A stretch of DNA of 64,000 bases, from positions 10,927,817 to 10,991,816 of the forward strand of contig OY718804.1 in NCBI GenBank assembly GCA_963070105.1, read 5' to 3'. A program made the translations under genes and the position numbers. The stretch comes from Litomosoides sigmodontis. Its lineage: Eukaryota; Nematoda; Chromadorea; Rhabditida; Onchocercidae. Positions 25,697-38,006 of the stretch are shown piece by piece (position 1 is the stretch's first letter; every line of letters starts with the position of its first letter). The notes below the pieces were generated by a model. It ran no database searches, was not told the DNA's origin, and saw only the letters and a program-made list of their open reading frames with translations.

Positions 25697-28600
25697 TCAG
25701 AGATCTTCATGTAGCACCTTTTTAGGCTCAAGTTCGGGATCAACTTCTTGTATGTACCACTGAAATGACCTGCAATTCAGTCTTTCCTTCAGCTTCAAAC
25801 GTTCACTTAAATCGCCGACTTCTATCATTTTCGCATCTGGTTGTCTCTCATAGAAGTATTTCTGAAAAACATTAGTAAGAGCTGAAAGTAGTTTTAACAA
25901 TTCAACAAAAACAGCATTCAAGGATAAGATATAAGGTAAAACAATAGTTCTATTTGCGATAAGATAGAGAAACAGTTAACATAATTTTTTGCATAATTTT
26001 TGCATAATTTTCATTCAGCTGGATCAGTCGTGAACTAGAACTGATTTAGTCATATATGTACCATTGTAAAAGTATAATATTGCATTTGTAGCACTCGAAG
26101 CAGTATGGATGAAGCAAATAACTAGGGAAGGCATGGAAGTAGAACGGTTGCCAAATGTATTTGAAAGTATTTCTCCTAAGAAAAGCATTACAGCTATAGC
26201 ATATTATCGCTGTTCTAAATGATGTCAGGATATGAGATTTGAGCTTCAGATATAAGCTGAAGAGGTACAGTAGAAATAAAAACGAAACATCAACCCACAT
26301 CGTAATCATCGAACCAAACTTTAACTGTTCGCACTGAATTATACAGTTTTGAATCTATACCAGGCTTACTCTTATATGGACGATGCGTACGAAAAACGTG
26401 ACCAACGTGGCTGCATGGCGCCACCAAGATCGATCCGCCACATAGCCATATCTGAAGATTTCTGGACCCAATAATTTTTTTAAGTACTAAGTGATATCCT
26501 CACATTAAATTTGGTCCGAACATTCTCTACTAGTCGATGTTTTTGACATCAGTGATGGAGATGGAGAAAGCAAGTACTCGTGAAAATTTTGAGTCGACAG
26601 ATTTTCAATCGACTCTGAGATAGGATCTTTCGTTGGCGAATTCTTCACTTAACACTGGTGTATAAATTTTTCATTTAAATATTCTTACAGTGCCATCAAA
26701 CAAATGCAGTAAGATCATTATCGTTAATAATTCAATCCAGATGGTGATATGAATGTGTATCGGACTAATCTCGTTCATCAGTTAGAAGATATTTTCAATT
26801 GAATATCAAATTTGCCGGTTGCTTAAATCACACAAAACGTTATAGCCTATAGACATTAATCTGCGTTAGGGATTCTGCGAGATGCTTTAAATTTGACGAA
26901 CCCGTACGGACATTTCGATGTTTTCAACCCCCCAAATCTCCATTCCGGTATCATATTCACCAATTATATGAAAATACTTGCGATCAATTGCTAGAAGACC
27001 ACCTGACATGGTCGGTGACCTGCAATCAAAAAAATCCTATCATTTCTTTTAACAGCACATGTTCTGCTCATGCCGCGATCTTTGTTCCACCATGATATTC
27101 GTCGAGAAAAGCGCTACTACTTTTTACCAAATTCTATAAAATTTACATGTTTCATAATACATATTTTGAGAATGAAAATCACTGTGCAAAAATAATTAGG
27201 CGTGCACAAAGATCACGTAATATTGCATACTTTTGTGGCATGCAGTATTGTGGACCAGATTCCTTTCAACAGCATTGCTGCAACGAACATGAAGCACTTA
27301 CCGAAATGGCTTAACGTGGTTTTCCGGTAATTCCCAATACTCCCACGGAAAATATTTCCACGTGAATGTAAGATCCCAGTTGAACGTACCCTTTGTTATC
27401 ATTGCTTTTGAAAATTCAAATGTTTTTGCACTAATTAAATCAACGACTGGAAGAACAGCTCTGAATTTTTTAATTTTATCTTCCACAGCCTTGAAGTCAC
27501 TTAATAAAGCATTAATCAAGCACTGGGAATAAAATATGTCCGCTCATCCTTTGGTCATAATTTTTCATCTCCCTTGGTCACTAATCCTTTTTTTTCCTAC
27601 CAGTTATCTTGTTGAGCTACAAAAATGGCCACATTTTAAAAGACGGTTTTTTCATGCAACTCTTCCATTTTGTCCACTACATTATGATCTCAGACACTTT
27701 CATTTGATAATTAAATAAGATTTCATATTTGTTGGTCTGCTTTTACTCAAAAAAGGACTTATTCTGAAACCTGAAATGCAAAAGAGAGAGGAGGACTCGA
27801 CGAGGAGTAGGACTTAAAATTCCTTAAATTTAAATTTGGATTGTTTTTTATTTAAGAATTTTCGTGCACAGAACCAATATGAAACAATAACAAATAAGCA
27901 ATGACAGAGCGTAGTTTACTCCCAACCTTGTGGAATCTTCCTGAATTGGCAACAGTAAAGGTTCGATCCATAACGGAGTTACTTCGCAATGGCTGTCCAA
28001 AAACACGAGGACATCACCACAAGCCACACGTGATGCGTAGACCTGCAAGAAAAAAACAATTTTGATAACGAAGGAAAAAAACTGCTATCTAACGAGGAGT
28101 TCCAAAAAGTCATTTATTGCTTAATAAATTAACTTCGCAATAAAAAGCCTATTGATTGAAAAAGCTCAACCTTGGCCTTGATAAGTCCTAATCGTTCATC
28201 ACTCCGTCGCATGGCTATCTTTTTCATTGGCCACTGTACGTGGTTGCCGTAACTTATAACGTGATTAATAAGTAATGCATCATGGTCACTACAGTCGTCG
28301 TACAATATAATCTCTTTGAGAAGCTCGTGTGGAGTATGATCGAAGATACTATTTAGCATGCGAACTAATACTGATAGTGCTTCATTGTGATAAACAATTA
28401 CTATGCTTACACTCAAACTGATATTGCGAGGTAGTGATTCACACCTGAAAAGAGGAAATATATACACTTCCAACTGATTTTAGTAGCTCTTTAACGGAAG
28501 TTATGCCCAATCACGACCTACTGGCAAAAAATGATAAACACTTTCGGAAACTAATATCAAAAAATTATTCATTTATTTGAATCACCGTAGTTGCAACACT

Positions 28601-29321
28601 ATCTCATCATAATTCAAACATGAAAAATATTGTAAAAAAATTAAAAATTTAGTGACAAATTTCATACAGTTCGTGGTAAAGGGGTGACAATTTACGGCGT
28701 GGTCCTATTTTATCACTTGCCAATATGTTGTAAGCAAATTTCTTGGTTCCCCATACATATCGCTTTCTTTCTGCTTCATTTGCGACCGTACCACCCTCAC
28801 TTGGAGTAGATGGATTGCAATTAGTAACATTAGGGTCAACTGTTGACCATGTGATTACGCTGGAATTTTGGTATTATATATGCATAAGATGTCACTATTT
28901 TGAGGATACAATACAATAGCAATAAATCGAAGTAAGCAAATTATCGTTTGAGAGAAAGCGATGGATGCTTCCTGTTTTACCTTCTAATTGTACGTCGTAA
29001 GAAAGCATAACAAACCAACGAATGACGTTAGATTATATGATTGGGGAAAAATAACTAGACTATTGTTAAAGCGAAGCAAGTTTAGACAGAGAAAATAAGG
29101 GTTTAATGCGCTGGAGCTTACTTTAAATATGGATCCACATGTAGGCAATTTTTCAGTGCTGTTTTATTTCCCAACTGATCTTCATCCAAAACCGTCAGCC
29201 TTTCTTCATCTGACGTGTTTTCTTCGGCAAATTTACGAATATTACTCTCATCGTCAAGAGTAACACCAACACATATCAGAAACTGAAAAAGTATCGGCAG
29301 AAGAACATTGACCGCCAACAT
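25697..29321 (-). CDS. Polypeptide N-acetylgalactosaminyltransferase, no lectin domain seen
   Basis: GT27-family enzyme that starts mucin-type O-glycosylation by moving GalNAc from UDP-GalNAc to Ser/Thr in the Golgi. Eight exons in phase: 29122-29321, 28668-28859, 28171-28444, 27927-28042, 27302-27460, 26902-27019, 26299-26451, 25697-25861, giving 458 residues. A hydrophobic N-terminal segment ([20 protein letters not shown]) fits a type II anchor. The catalytic core has [28 protein letters not shown], the metal-binding DSH in VFLDSHCEV (Asp238-His240), [25 protein letters not shown] (usually WGGEN) and CSHVGHVFR. The frame stops after [13 protein letters not shown], where relatives continue into a C-terminal ricin-type lectin domain. 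No lectin exon was found down to the crh-1 leader. The start codon is the first after an in-frame stop but lacks a visible trans-splice site. The exact paralogue is not assigned. Confidence 0.92.
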
Positions 29322-30008
29322 CAGCAGCGATGTGGAAAGATGATGGCATAGCCTTGCGGTGACACAATCATTCGATCATGATCGAACGACAATGATGACA
29401 ATGCGCACCGATAGAAAGCACATGGTTCGAAGATGAATGATCCAAAACCTGCTCTTCAAAATTACACCATCCCACTCAAAAGTTGTGTCCTCGTTAAAAA
29501 CTACTTTAAATGTAGCAGTTGAAAGTTAGCTGAAAACAGACCTATGCAAATCATCCAGTGCCAACCAGATTTTCAGATGAGCATGAATCACAAGCAGTTC
29601 TCCAGATCTTGATAAAACACTGAGGAATGACTGTCTTCCCTGACTCCACTATTTTTTTTTTTCATAATACAGATATAATTGGGGAAAAATTTTATGCTTG
29701 CTCTATTTACAGAACAACTGGTTGAGTGAACACATTAGACGAATAACAATACCGAATCTCAAAGAACAGAACCGAAAACAACTATGAAGAAATGAAGTAC
29801 AACTTCACAATGACTACCTCCAAATCCAGTTCCAGCACATCACAGTACTCGTTACAGGAAGAGAATTTATCAACAGATTAGATGCTGCTGCCAAGTGAGA
29901 TAAACTTAACTTTTAAACATGAACAACCGATGAATTCCACTTTCGGAACCGACAAGTGGATTATGTGGAAATTTAAACATTTATAAAAAGCGCAAAAATA
30001 ACTAGCCC
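29322..30008. other. 5' flank of the GalNAc-transferase gene
   Basis: No coding sequence recognised. A perfect 16-base palindrome lies at 29371-29386, 50 bases upstream of the ATG. Confidence 0.5.
29371..29386. promoter_or_regulatory. Perfect 16-base palindrome upstream of the GalNAc-transferase
   Basis: TTCGATCATGATCGAA reads the same on both strands and sits 50 bases before the ATG. It could bind a dimeric factor. I do not recognise it as a known site. Confidence 0.4.
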
Positions 30009-31033
30009 TCACAATCTTCTTCTTCGAACTGTTCCTTCATCTTTGTTCTCTATAACAGGTGCAATTGTTGCAAAGAAATGTTGAATATTAAATGTTGAAC
30101 TGTTCCCACCTTCCAAGCATGTCCAAATATTTCCGATAGATTTGCCGCCACAATAATTTAAAAACGAAAAAATTGGTAATAATACATGCTGAGGTACCAA
30201 CCAATTGTAGACGTCCATTGAGCACTAACATCATCAAAGAGATGACTTTGGAGAGTCAAAAAGTTGGAAGGATATGCTAAATTGTAAAACAGAAAGCCCA
30301 TATTTTCACGTTTTTAAATGCTACGGAAAATGCAAGAGGGCTTTACAAATTTTTAAACTCCTTTTTTTTTGTTTCATAAATTTCCATAGGAAATGATGTG
30401 ACCATTTCATTCTTTCCGAGCGAAGAGCTAGGAAGTCAAATGAAATAATCAAGAACGCTGGTTTTCTGTCGTCTATACTAACAATCACCGATAAGTCGGC
30501 TCGTAAAATGTGACACAGCTTGATTACTTCAAAATTTATGAACCCGTCTTTTCCACACAACTTAAAGAACGATTATGAGAAGATTAATCGCAGACTTTCA
30601 GTCCTTATGGCTAATATTCTAGTCTGAATCAACTTTTTCAGGTTTAAAACACAGTTAGTGTTAACACCGGCAAACATAAAACAATGAAACTTTGATGTAC
30701 CCGGATTGTTCATCATTCTATGAAAGTCTACACTAGGAGGAACAATGAAATTTTCAAACAAAAGAAAAGGCAAGATTGACCAAATATAAGCACAAAAGAA
30801 GCATGCATAATTTGGACATCGCAAAAAATTAAAAAAAATAATCTAAATTAATTTATGTAAATCAAGTTTAGTTGCAGCCTACTGTGGTAAGTATGTTTAT
30901 AGTACCTTGAAAAGTTACTCCCCACAGCTGTACTTCGGTCAACTTGTAAAGAGGAAATTTCTGGATTTGCTCGAAACTTTTCCCTTAAAAATTTGAAATA
31001 TGACTTTTTCATAATACAGCTATTCTCGAACAA
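30009..31033 (-). CDS. Possible multi-exon gene, unresolved
   Basis: Four open stretches lie in a row on the minus strand between HEXIM and the GalNAc-transferase: about 30905-31033 (with SYFKFLREKFRANPEISS, then a GT donor), 30620-30755 (opening after a good acceptor, VDFHRMMNNPGTSKFHCFMF), 30321-30560 (LSVIVSIDDRKPAFLIISF) and 30009-30218, ending in EGTVRRRRL and a stop. The third stretch faintly recalls the PCNA-like domain of RAD9 checkpoint-clamp proteins, which have a comparable strand before a GRPA-type motif. I could not join the pieces in one phase. A decayed gene, a divergent fast-evolving gene or chance open frames all remain possible. No function is claimed. Confidence 0.22.
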
Positions 31034-31339
31034 TCAATAAAAATTATACTAAATGAATCAGCTAATGAAACATTCCCAAAATTAGTAATGTACATGCTAG
31101 CGAATATAAATACATAAACATACAGAACATAAAACAACCCAGTAAATAATCATCACCACAGATTAGCCAGTGCAGCTACAGAAAGAATGGAATCATTGGT
31201 GTAGACTTATTAACTCATTACGGAGAAATTTCTTTCGTAAGTACTAAATTGTTTTTACCCATCATACCAGAAAGCAAAAGTACAAACACTGACCATAATT
31301 ATAAGTTACAACCAAAATTAGTTTGTCAGAAAAACCACG

Positions 31340-34300
31340 TTATTCTACCATTTGCTGTCCGCTTTCAACCATAGCTTCATCCAAGTTTTTCCTCACCACA
31401 TCATTCGCTTCCGAAACCGATGCACCACTATGCCGTCGTATTTTGGGCAATACGCTTTCGTAAGAAATTTTACGATCCTTTAGCAACTGCTTCAACTTGT
31501 CATTTTCCAATTGCAGCGAACTTACGCGATCCGCGAGCTTACTGTTAATCTTCTCTAAATGCATATATTCTCGTACAACCTAAAATCAACGTATACTTTA
31601 ACCGTTATTAAATGATGTAAACCAGTAAACTTGTCCTATTACTTATGAAGTTTGAACTCCTACACTAGAACAGCTCCCACATCATTGCCACCAAAATTCT
31701 TACAATCACTTCATTCACAGATCTCGTTTCAATAACTGGCAGCTTTTATTTTTCATCCCTTATCTTCCGGTATTTTCGAAAATAAACAATCCTAACTTTT
31801 CCAAAAGTTCGGATAGGAAGAGCCAATGGAATTTCTTTGAACGTTGAAAAACAGTGCACTAAAACGTATATTTTAATTTTCCGAACTACCTTCACTCTTC
31901 CTCCAATCACTGAGTAATGCTACCATTAACACCAACAACGACGGAACAAAAAGCATACTTCATCTTTTGTCATATTACTGATGCGTTCCATATTAACATA
32001 ATCATAATCAGCATCAAATTGTCGTTCCATCTCATCATCTTCCGCACCTGAGTAACTTGCACTGTCTGTTGTATTGCCACCCATTTCAGACCCTGATTGA
32101 CCAACTGTGCCAAATCTATAAGCTTTTTGCTGGTCAATTAGAGGAAAACAAAACCACATGCAGCAGCTTTATCTTTTCGAATTTGCATAGACTTTTAAGT
32201 CTAAATGCTTCCAGGACGTATAATCTGCAAATATTGTGACTACGTGAATCAGCTTCCACACAGAAACGAAGCATTCGCCCAACATTCGGAAATTCTCGTA
32301 ATCAGCACGAATCGAAAAGGAAAAGGGGATAGACTTTAAGCTATGACGTTTCCCGATAGGTCTTTTTACCTACTGCACTAAGCTCCTTTAGTTCCACGTA
32401 TCATCCAAAATTCCAGCACTTATAAGTGCTTATGACGAAAAAATTCAACAGCATAGTGCCATTTTGAAAATGTCTATTCCAGATGTATCATAATATGTAT
32501 CCCCATCTCCCCTCAACTGACGGAACATTCGCCCAGCTTCGTTACTAGCACTATCATGTTTTCCAGAAGAAATAGATCGTCAAGACAAGTATACAATACT
32601 CAAACTGATTGACTCGTCAAATCGACTATATGAAAATCTGCTCGCCTTTGGAGATTTTCAGAGTCGATCGAAAACGGAGTGTAGCACATGCGCGTATGTA
32701 TGTGAATGTACGTTGTTGTCGCAATACGCTCATCACAATTTTTTTTAGCATAATTGCAGACAACGTCTAGAAAAATTTGGAACTGGTTTATTTTTTCATA
32801 GAAAAAACTTTATTCACTTATACTTCATACTTCAGTTATGTTATTGATACTGCTAACAAGTGACGTCATCATTTCCTGTGCGACGTCACGCAACACTATT
32901 CCCCTTCTTTATGATAGCAAGTACAGCTGAGCTTGAACTTACAGATGAATGAAAGACTGCTTTTAAATCCTACAACTAAATAAAAAAAGTGCCAGTCAAA
33001 CCAGACATTACGGCAGTAACAACACAAATCGCCTATTTTGACATTCTCGAAAAAATTATATCTTCGCTAGTCACCACAGTAGTCTCGCTGACTTTTCTAG
33101 CGATACAGCGGTTAGGAAGTAACTATCCTCGTGTTAAACAGTGAAACTTCAAACTAACAATATAAATACGTGAGCTTTGATATCGTTACAATGAAGAGCG
33201 ATAAATACGGATCTGTATGCAGCAAGAAGTGGAGCAATAATTTGCAATAATAGCAAGCAAAATAATATAAACCTTTCATGAGTTGGCGAGAATCCTCCCG
33301 TAGACTGCCGTTGATGCGTAACTATCACAGAAGACGAATCGCTCACATCTGGAGGCATGGTACGCTTTTCATGATCCTCCAGCAAAAACTGCGTTGTGTT
33401 GTACGGTGCCATAGGCTTGCCGCGTGAAAACAATCTCAAAAAGGAGTCAGTTGTAATTTCAGGATCAAGTTGATTATACTTGAATTGAACGTAGTTAAAC
33501 ATAAAGTAGTTATACAGAATCTTAGAAACAACATGTTCACAGCGACAATATATTTCACTTTATATCTTCTGTTAGTTATTTTAGAACTTGCAGCAAAATA
33601 ATTTTCAGTTTACCTGTTAGATTTGCCTTAAGCTCAGCACAACTTATAAGGGTCTAGGACAAGGACATCACGAAACAATGAATACTCCATAATGTAATGC
33701 AGCAGCATTTGCATGAGGTATGCACAATTTATAAATAACTAATTCAATTAGATAAAATGATTGTAATGCATAGTTTTCTGTAATAAACTCATTAAATAAA
33801 AAACTATTCGAAAAAATGTGTATGCGAAATATAGCTCTCAACTTTCTCTATATACACATTCAGATCATTTCTTCTCCTCAAAGTACTTTAAACGATCGAC
33901 TCTACAAAGTTTATCACGATTAAATTTACTGCAAGTACGTCAGAATCGATCCACAATGACACTAGTCGAACTACTCTAATAAACAAATAAAAAACAACCA
34001 AAAATTTTCATTGAAACTAACCTTTCCCGCTTCTCCACTGCATTCCGATCTTCCTTCTCTTCCTTGGCAATTTTTTCCTTCAGTGATAACGTGTGATACG
34101 GTTTCCAGCGTCCTTTTCCACCCCTCCTATAAGTTATCCTATTCACTTTACTGCTGAATTGTTGATAAGAAAATGAAAGCACAACATGAACAATGAAGCT
34201 TCGCACCGTTAAAAACAGCAAAAAAATCACTACATTAAAAAACTCTTATAATGGCCATTCCTTATAAAAGAATTATTATTTCGGAGAGTATTCCAAGTAC

Positions 34301-34954
34301 AACACTTGAAATGCGATAACATCTCTAAATCCGTAAACTATTACTAAATCGGCTGGCTGACAATATAACTTTCCCGAACTCAATTTTTCAAAAATCGTAT
34401 GCTCACACATCCAGTTAGTCGCTACCTAAACTATTCGCTTTCATTCCGTTTGCAATTGAATTTCTACAACAGTAGGTTCTATGATTGTTGGAAAAGCGAG
34501 GGAGGGTGACGCAGAGCATGGATAAAAGGATGGATGAGCTTTTTCATAAATGAACGAGAAAGGGGAAAAGTTTTTCTACACAATTTCGTCACTCTGACTA
34601 GAGGAAAATTGAAAAAGATTACAGAACGAAACAAAGCAAAACTGCAAACCTTCTGCGGGATTTCTTCGTTTTTATATGTGAAGCGTTCGCCGAAAGAATC
34701 CCGACATCCGGGACTCTTTCAGAATCATGTTGCTCTTCCGTTGGATCAGGTTCCGAGGCATCTCGACGGCTTGTATCGGTGGAAATGTCAAGCGAAACTG
34801 CAACAGCAACTTCGTCATCGGTACCTTCCATCGATGCAACAACAATATCATGCTCTGGTTGCAGTTGCTGTGATAAATGCTGCTTCCAAGTATGCTCTTG
34901 ATCTTGCTGCTGATGTTGTTGCTTATCGGAATGGTCTACGACAGTTGCAGTCAT
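31340..34954 (-). CDS. HEXIM: HEXIM homologue, P-TEFb inhibitor of the 7SK snRNP
   Basis: HEXIM proteins bind 7SK RNA and hold P-TEFb (CDK9-cyclin T) inactive, controlling release of paused RNA polymerase II. Exons seen: 34650-34954, 34022-34153, 33273-33434, 31959-32129, 31340-31579. The N-terminal 95 residues are acidic and Gln-rich. The basic RNA-binding region reads TKKSRRSSKVNRITYRRGGK, followed by the family motif WKPYHTL (Trp118). The signature PYNTTQFL (156-163) and an acidic stretch follow. MERISNMTKDE leads into the C-terminal coiled coil for dimerisation and cyclin T (LADRVSSLQLENDKLKQLL). The ATG follows an in-frame TAA. The third exon ends in phase 2 but the next opens in phase 0, so a small exon is missing. 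A 22-base micro-exon at 33075-33096 would fit the phase but is only a guess. Total is about 340 residues. Confidence 0.87.
32861..32889. promoter_or_regulatory. CRE palindrome plus adjacent near-CRE in a HEXIM intron
   Basis: A perfect TGACGTCA (32861-32868) is followed by CGACGTCA at 32881-32888, one base off the consensus, within 28 bases. Both lie in the HEXIM intron between 32130 and 33272. Function is inferred from the motif only. Confidence 0.4.
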
Positions 34955-35480
34955 CGTGAGAGTTATTACTTAAAATAACCCGTACTAATGTCCCCAGCAC
35001 AAAACGGGCTTTCGAATGACAGGTCACAAGCCCCGTGGCTTTACTGTTAAAGTTGAGACTGTAGCTGTGTGTAGGGTTCTGCAGCAAAGGTTAACAGGTG
35101 ATAAGCTTGCAGTGACCCAAACTCACAGTTATGTTTGCAGTAGCACAGCACCCTACTCTTGTCAATGCTGCTGCTACCTATCACGAGCGTGTGCCTGATT
35201 CACGTGTCTATCTGTCTGTACGTGTCTATGTGTATATGTGTGGAAGCGCGACTGTATGAATACACTCGTACGTAATCGCCAAGAGTGTATGCGTAGCAGT
35301 CTGTATGAGCAGCGTCTGCTCTTACACGAAAGAAACTAGCCGATGCCGACTACAGCTCCAACACTGATTATGAAGGGGCCGCCTCAAACGCTCCTTTTAT
35401 AAGGATAATGAGAGCGAACGCGACGCGATACGCACGCCTCATTACTCCGCGCGCGTCCTGTAAACAATTTTCATTGTGCT
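34955..35480 (-). promoter_or_regulatory. HEXIM 5' leader and promoter with TATA box
   Basis: On the minus strand a consensus TATAAAAG lies at 35401-35394, about 440 bases before the HEXIM ATG. It sits next to a CpG-rich block (about 35405-35460, with GCGAACGCGACGCG and CGCGCGCG). A start site near 35365 would give a long leader of roughly 400 bases. No trans-splice acceptor is evident close to the ATG, unlike the other genes here. Confidence 0.5.
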
Positions 35481-37727
35481 GAATTGGACGGATGCGAAAT
35501 AGTGCCTGAAACGTATACGGATTTTTACTTTTTATTACCGAGAAATCGTGGAAAAATTCACTGATGGGATGGTAGACAAGGTTCGAAAACTTAAGTGATT
35601 ACAAATTTTCATTTGTAATTGTTGGTTCACAATTCACTTATTAAACCAGTGTGTGCACCGTGGTTTTAACTTTTCCGAAATTTGCTACGCAAAAGTCGGA
35701 CGCAGAAGTGGCAGTTTAAGCGTAAGATTCGACTTTCAACTTAAAATGCGTTTACTTCATGCTACTATTGTGCAGTGGTTGGTTTAGCGGTAAAAAAAGT
35801 GCACGTAATGCGGAAGGCTAGGTACCTCAGCTGTCTTGATTGTAAATTAAAATTTTCCATCCTTTTCCGGAGCACTGTAACCATTTCCGCACATTTTTTT
35901 ACTCGAAGCTATTAATTTTCTTCTTCTTGCGTTCTATTCAAATTCTGAATTTAAGCCTGCACCGGGTACGCCAACGAGCCACGAGCCATGCTGCTCACTC
36001 ATGTAATCATTTGACGTGTTGAAATTGTACAAGTTATTCAAGTTATTCCCAGTGCATTCATTTTTGCCAGACTAGTAATAAGTTATGATGATGATGAAAT
36101 TAATGAAAAAAATATTCAAACATCTCGAACTGAGGCTTTTCCGGTTCCTGACAGAGTGTGTCAGTGACGCGCAATCACGGAAGTTAAAGGTGCAAAAATG
36201 GAGATACGTAACGCGTGCAGTTACGCAAAACTGAGAAAGAGAGAGAGAGAGAGAGAGAGAGGGAGAAGACAATTTTGTAAAAGCTTCTTCATACTTCCTT
36301 CAATTAACATCGAAAATTTCCACTTTTCTTCGGGTGTTGTAGCTTCAGCATCCTTCTACTGCTACAGATAGCTTGCTCCTGGCGCTCTACTGTGGTTTAA
36401 GGTCGCAATAAGGTGAGAGGTGGAGGAGGGAGTGAATAATCGGGGTAGCAGGCTGCATCCCTCATAATTAGGCATTTTCCATCTAGCCTGCTGCTGGGCC
36501 ACCTTCGCAAGGGGAACGCTTTGAGATGGCTGATGTTTGCTTTCTTTAAAACATCATTACCCTTCCATTGATCCACCAGGTTTCTGAGGAACCTTATCCG
36601 TAATATCCATTGTTTTTTTACATCATTCCGCTCGGAGGTGCAGCTCTAATCTCTTCGAAAGAATAAGCATGTTAGACCCAGAGGAATGTAATAATAATAA
36701 TAATAATCTGTCAATTCAACGCTTGCTGATGCATTTAAAATCTTTGACGCAATCGTCTCACTCATTTCATTATGCCTTACTTGTTTGTGTAGAAGCAGTA
36801 ATGCCAGATTACTGAAAATACGATCAAGCAAATTAAAGCAAACCAACAATGATACGGACTGCATTCGGAACATTCTTTTCATGTCGTTAAAAGTTTAAGA
36901 GATTACGACTCGTATTCCTTCACAACACTACGTGTAAATTAAGCTGCTACATAAGCTCTTCGATTGTAGCTTAGCTCTATCTTGTCTTCCTTTACACTGT
37001 TGAGAATACAACTTTTACGGTTAAAACAAGTAACTATTTTCTTCCTCGAATATAAGCGATTGGGAATGACATATCAGAAATTAGGGCATGACCATTGTTT
37101 TTTTACAGTATATTCAGGCCCGCATTTGATCTTTTTCTGACTTCATCTACCTGGCTGCTCATTTCTCTGCTACATTTTCTTCACTCCTTTACAATTTTGT
37201 AGATAGTCAGAAAATTCTACTCCGCTGATGAAACTAAGATGTAAGATCCCGCAGCAAACTTTCATCGCTGCCTAGTTGACAAGGTAATAAATGTTCGATA
37301 TTTCATTCATGCACTCTTACCTAAATGGTTTTCGCAATCTCATCCCATTTCACCACTTCTAAATTCAACTCTCTGACAGGAAATGGCAATCAGTTGATCA
37401 AACGAACTGACTACTTGCTATTCGAATTGAGTAGTGCTGTAGGATGGCATTCCTTATTATTTACGCATTGGAATCTCTCTTTTGAAGGAAATGATCAGTG
37501 AGACAGTACTTGTCTCAGGCATCTGCACTTGGCCTCGAATTCGATGGACACCGGTTCTCTTTCAAAACAGAAATAGCAATGATTGGCATTAGTTGCGTGA
37601 TATGATGATATGCTGATCAATGGTAAGGTTTAGGATGAGATGCATACGCTCTGATTGATGTAGGAATAGGATAAAAATATTTTGCTGAACTATTTCTCGT
37701 AATTTGTATGAAGGTGTGCTGCATCTG
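35481..37727. other. Gene-poor region upstream of HEXIM
   Basis: No coding exon recognised on either strand. It holds a (GA)n run at about 36239-36262 and a short (TAA)n run near 36690-36708. Short open frames here have no splice or family support. Confidence 0.45.
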
Positions 37728-38006
37728 CAGCAGCAGCAGCAGCGGCAGCAGCAGCGGCAGCAGCGGCAGCGGCAGCAGCAGCAGCAGCAGCGGCAGCAGC
37801 GGCAGCGGCAGCAGCAGCAGCGGCAGCAGCAGCAGCGGCAGCGGCAGCAGCGGAAGCAGCGGCAGCAGCAGCAGCAGCAGCGGCAGCGGCAGCGGCAGCA
37901 GCGGCAGCAGCAGCAGCGGCAGCAGCAGCAGCGGCAGCGACAGCAGCGGCAGCAGCAGCAGCGGCAGCAGCGGCAGCAGCAGCAGCGGCAGCGGCAGCAG
38001 CGGCAC
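37728..38006. repeat. CAG/CGG trinucleotide repeat, about 93 units
   Basis: A 280-base block made almost only of CAG and CGG triplets in strict 3-base register. I saw two other triplets, a GAA-type change near 37854 and a GAC near 37938. CGG units interrupt CAG runs of one to six at irregular spacing. All three plus frames (Gln/Arg, Ser/Gly, Ala) and the minus frames (poly-Ala, Leu/Pro, Cys/Arg) are open through it. It lies in the intergenic region between HEXIM and mdt-15, and no flanking coding exon was recognised. Confidence 0.95.

Noticed and set aside
32470..32600. Open stretch on the minus strand in a HEXIM intron (GRMFRQLRGDGDTYYDTSG)
   Set aside because: No acceptor and donor give an exon that keeps the HEXIM phase over this whole stretch, and it does not resemble the family's acidic region.
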